From contig CAZKPD010000050.1 of the NCBI GenBank assembly GCA_964554585.1, positions 1 through 16,798 on the forward strand: a stretch of DNA of 16,798 nt. The letters run 5' to 3'. This stretch comes from Perlabentimonas sp964554585 (lineage in GTDB: Bacteria; Bacteroidota; Bacteroidia; Bacteroidales; Tenuifilaceae). Shown here in pieces: positions 14,971 to 16,798 of this stretch. Position 1 is the first letter of the stretch. Every line of letters begins with the position of its first letter. The notes beneath the pieces are model-generated. The model was not told the DNA's origin. It searched no databases and was given only the letters and a program-made list of their open reading frames with translations. Both the position numbers and the translations under genes were made by a program.

Positions 14971-15456
14971 ATGAGAACGAGACCCATTTTAAGCTTATTT
15001 ATTGTTTTGGCTGTTACGTTATCGGGTTGCCAATTCATTGAAAAAACGTTCAAAAAGAACAAAGCTGCAGACACCCTAGCAGTTTGGGAAGCCCACCAGG
15101 ATAGTATTAGAAAAGCCGAAGAGGCTGCCAGAATTAAGCAGTCTGAAATGGAACGCCTCGAAAGGGAGAAGTTTATCCAGGATTCGCTGATGCGAGTTAA
15201 AGAGCAGGAGGAAAGAAATAAGTTCCATGTAATTATTGGTAGTTTTAAGGTGCCTTCTAATGCAACTGCATGGGAGGATCAGGTCCTGGCAATGGGCTTT
15301 ACCAAAACTCAGGTTGTACATGCACATAATGGTTTCGATCTAGTTTCCATTGCTTCTTTTGAGACCTACTCCAAAGCGTTTAATGAGATTCTTAGGATTC
15401 AGAGGTCACAGGAGGAAGAACCGATGGAACTTTGGATCTATGAGAGGAGACGATAG
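14971..15456 (+). CDS. SPOR domain-containing lipoprotein
   Basis: The 161-residue product has a lipoprotein signal peptide with lipobox LSGC (Cys at 20, in VLAVTLSGCQF), so it should be lipid-anchored on the periplasmic side or in the outer membrane. A charged Glu/Lys/Arg-rich helical stretch (~30-85, probable coiled coil) is followed by a SPOR-like domain (~86-160: KFHVIIGSFKVPSNATAWEDQVLAMGF, then ...YERRR). SPOR domains bind denuded peptidoglycan glycans and concentrate at division sites, so a role at the cell wall is likely but not shown. It has its own strong terminator and appears monocistronic. Confidence 0.85.
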   Translation: MRTRPILSLFIVLAVTLSGCQFIEKTFKKNKAADTLAVWEAHQDSIRKAEEAARIKQSEMERLEREKFIQDSLMRVKEQEERNKFHVIIGSFKVPSNATAWEDQVLAMGFTKTQVVHAHNGFDLVSIASFETYSKAFNEILRIQRSQEEEPMELWIYERRR

Positions 15457-15493
15457 CTCCGTTTTTGATTTGCAGCTCATTAAAAAAAATTGA

Positions 15494-15558
15494 GGGGTAT
15501 TTACCCACGAATGGTCGGAAGAAATATCCGACCATTTTTGGTATTTACCCCCTTTTTT
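15494..15558 (+). terminator. Nested double-hairpin terminator after the SPOR lipoprotein gene
   Basis: The inner hairpin pairs AATGGTCGGA (15510-15519) with TCCGACCATT (15527-15536) perfectly over 10 bp and ends in T15535-15539. Around it, GGGGTATTTACC (15494-15505) can pair with 15540-15551 at 10 of 12 positions. That outer stem is followed by T15553-15558. The unit thus carries two stem-plus-T-run terminators, one inside the other. Confidence 0.85.
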
Positions 15559-15602
15559 CATAATCTATGGCCACTTTTCTTTTTTAAACCTATCCCTTAT
15601 TG

Positions 15603-15633
15603 TTTGTAAAAACAATGGATTATCCTACTTTTG
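15603..15633 (+). promoter_or_regulatory. Consensus Bacteroidota promoter of the MFS transporter gene
   Basis: TTTG (15603-15606) and TACTTTTG (15626-15633) match the -33 TTTG and -7 TAnnTTTG boxes exactly with 19 bp between them. Transcription should start near 15640, giving a leader of about 50 bases before ATG 15692. This also argues against a TTG start at 15644. Confidence 0.75.
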
Positions 15634-15691
15634 ACCTTCATAATTGACTACGTGTTCAAAGAGTTTATCATTTAAACCTAATACTTTAGTT

Positions 15692-16798
15692 ATGGAAAAA
15701 ATTCACCAATCATTAAGAGATTCTGCCATAGCCCGTTGGATTGCTCTTGGCCTAATTTCTCTAACCATGTTTTTTGCCTACTTCTTTGTTGATGTGGCAG
15801 CTCCGCTTCAAAGTTTGTTAGAACGAGACCATTCGTGGTCGCCCGAAACCTTTGGAATGTTGGGAGGGTCGGAATTCTTTTTAAACGTATTTGCATTTTT
15901 CCTAATTCTGTCGGGCATAATCCTCGATAAGATGGGGATTCGGTTTACCATGATTACTTCAGGGTTGGCCATGGTGATTGGTGGAGCGATTAAATATTTT
16001 GCGCTAACCCAAGCTTTTGCAGAANNNNNNNNNNAGCCTTGCCATTTGGCTCGATTCGTTTTGGGTAGCTGTCCCTGCATCGGCTAAGTTGGCCTTTTTT
16101 GGCTTTGCCATTTTTGGCGTGGGTGTTGAAATGGCCGGAATTACCGTTTCAAAAACCATTGTGAAATGGTTTAAGGGTAAAGAGCTGGCTCTGGCCATGG
16201 GATTAGAAATGGCTGTTGCCCGTTTGGGCGTTTTTGCGGTTTTCCGTCTGTCTCCCATTCTAGCCGAAAAAGGTGGCGTTCCCAACTCCATTTTCTGGGG
16301 AGTAGCCTTTTTGCTGGTTGGTTTCATGCTATTCTTCATCTACACTTTTATGGATAGGGCTTTAGATAAGGAGATGGGCGATGCTTCAGAGAATGAGCAA
16401 GAGGAGCCATTCCGTATTTCAGATATCTGGTTAATCCTTAAAAATCCCGGATTTTTGGCTATCGCTAGCCTATGCGTGCTTTTCTACTCGGCTATTTTCC
16501 CTTTCCAAAAGTTTGCCACCGACATGCTCTCTTCCAGATTGGATATTAGCATTAAGGATGCCGCTGCAATGTTCTCTTTCTTCCCCATTGGAGCTATGGT
16601 TTTAACCCCCTTTATTGGTGCATTTCTCGACCGGAAAGGGCTGGGTGCAACCATGATGCTGTATGGTGCTATTTTGCTAACGGTATCACACCTGATTTTT
16701 GCGCTGGTACCTGCAGCTGCATTTACTCCCATTATAGCCTATGCAACCATAGTAATATTAGGTCTCGCTTTTTCGCTTGTTCCAGCTTCCATGTGGCC
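15692..16798 (+). CDS. MFS transporter, interrupted by an assembly gap and cut by the window end
   Basis: From ATG 15692 the frame encodes 111 residues with a charged N-terminus (MEKIHQSLRDSAIARW) and the first helices: ALGLISLTMFFAYFFVD, FFLNVFAFFLILSGIILDKMG and FTMITSGLAMVIGGAIKYF. The segment GIILDKMGIRF resembles the MFS loop 2-3 motif. Ten Ns (16025-16034) follow. The transporter clearly resumes at 16035 in a shifted frame (SLAIWLDSFWVAVPASAKLAFFGFAIFGVGVEMAG...) and stays open to the end of the window through further hydrophobic helices, including a second DRKG loop (FIGAFLDRKGLGATMML). The apparent stop at 16087 is only a product of the gap's placeholder length. The substrate is unknown. 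Confidence 0.82.
16025..16034. other. Assembly gap (10 N)
   Basis: Ten ambiguous bases inside the MFS gene. The gap begins exactly after a codon (GAA), and the reading frame afterwards starts at 16035, so the missing stretch should be a multiple of three bases long unless flanking bases are wrong. Confidence 0.95.

Noticed and set aside
14960..14974. Micro-ORF ATG AAA CCA CTA TGA overlapping the SPOR gene start as a possible translational leader
   Set aside because: Only four codons, no ribosome site seen, and easily due to chance.

Overview
The window looks like a chromosomal segment of a member of the Bacteroidota. Three kinds of evidence point there. One secreted protein has a type IX secretion (T9SS) C-terminal sorting domain. 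There is a signal peptide-TPR-membrane-LuxR regulator, a stand-alone TonB-dependent receptor and an M56 peptidase carrying a TonB C-terminal domain. Several genes are preceded by the Bacteroidota promoter pattern (-33 TTG / -7 TAnnTTTG) rather than a sigma-70 pattern. Ten Ns at 16025-16034 show that this is a draft or scaffolded assembly.

Layout. (1) Positions 1-92 hold the 3' end of a 5S rRNA and a strong terminator, so an rRNA operon ends here. (2) Positions 93-4746 are a visibly AT-rich, accessory-looking stretch on the + strand: a DUF4143-type ATPase, a membrane-tethered TPR/HTH regulator, a seven-repeat T9SS cargo protein, then a terminator. (3) Positions 4822-5514 encode a protein-L-isoaspartate methyltransferase that unexpectedly starts with a signal peptide. 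(4) Positions 5591-7326 form a BlaI-type repressor/M56 peptidase pair with overlapping genes. Two tandem palindromes overlap its promoter and are a good candidate autoregulatory operator. (5) Positions 7408-14576 are on the - strand: a long-chain acyl-CoA synthetase, a hairpin-rich intergenic segment with a terminator, and then a two-gene operon of a TonB-dependent receptor and a TPR-transmembrane-SpoIIE/PP2C phosphatase. (6) Positions 14971-16798 are on the + strand: a SPOR-domain lipoprotein, a nested double-hairpin terminator, and an MFS transporter with a consensus promoter. The transporter is interrupted by the assembly gap and runs off the window end.

How the genes may work together. 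Most of the window concerns envelope sensing. The BlaI/M56 pair should relay a periplasmic signal to a repressor by proteolysis. The receptor/phosphatase operon could relay outer-membrane or periplasmic information through TPRs to a cytoplasmic phosphatase. The TPR-TM-HTH protein could carry a periplasmic signal directly to DNA and may control the T9SS cargo gene beside it. These links are inferred from domain order and gene adjacency. The most distinctive observations are the tandem BlaI operator, the receptor-phosphatase operon, the perfect 14-bp inverted repeat downstream of the acyl-CoA synthetase, and an almost identical promoter core at two unlinked genes.
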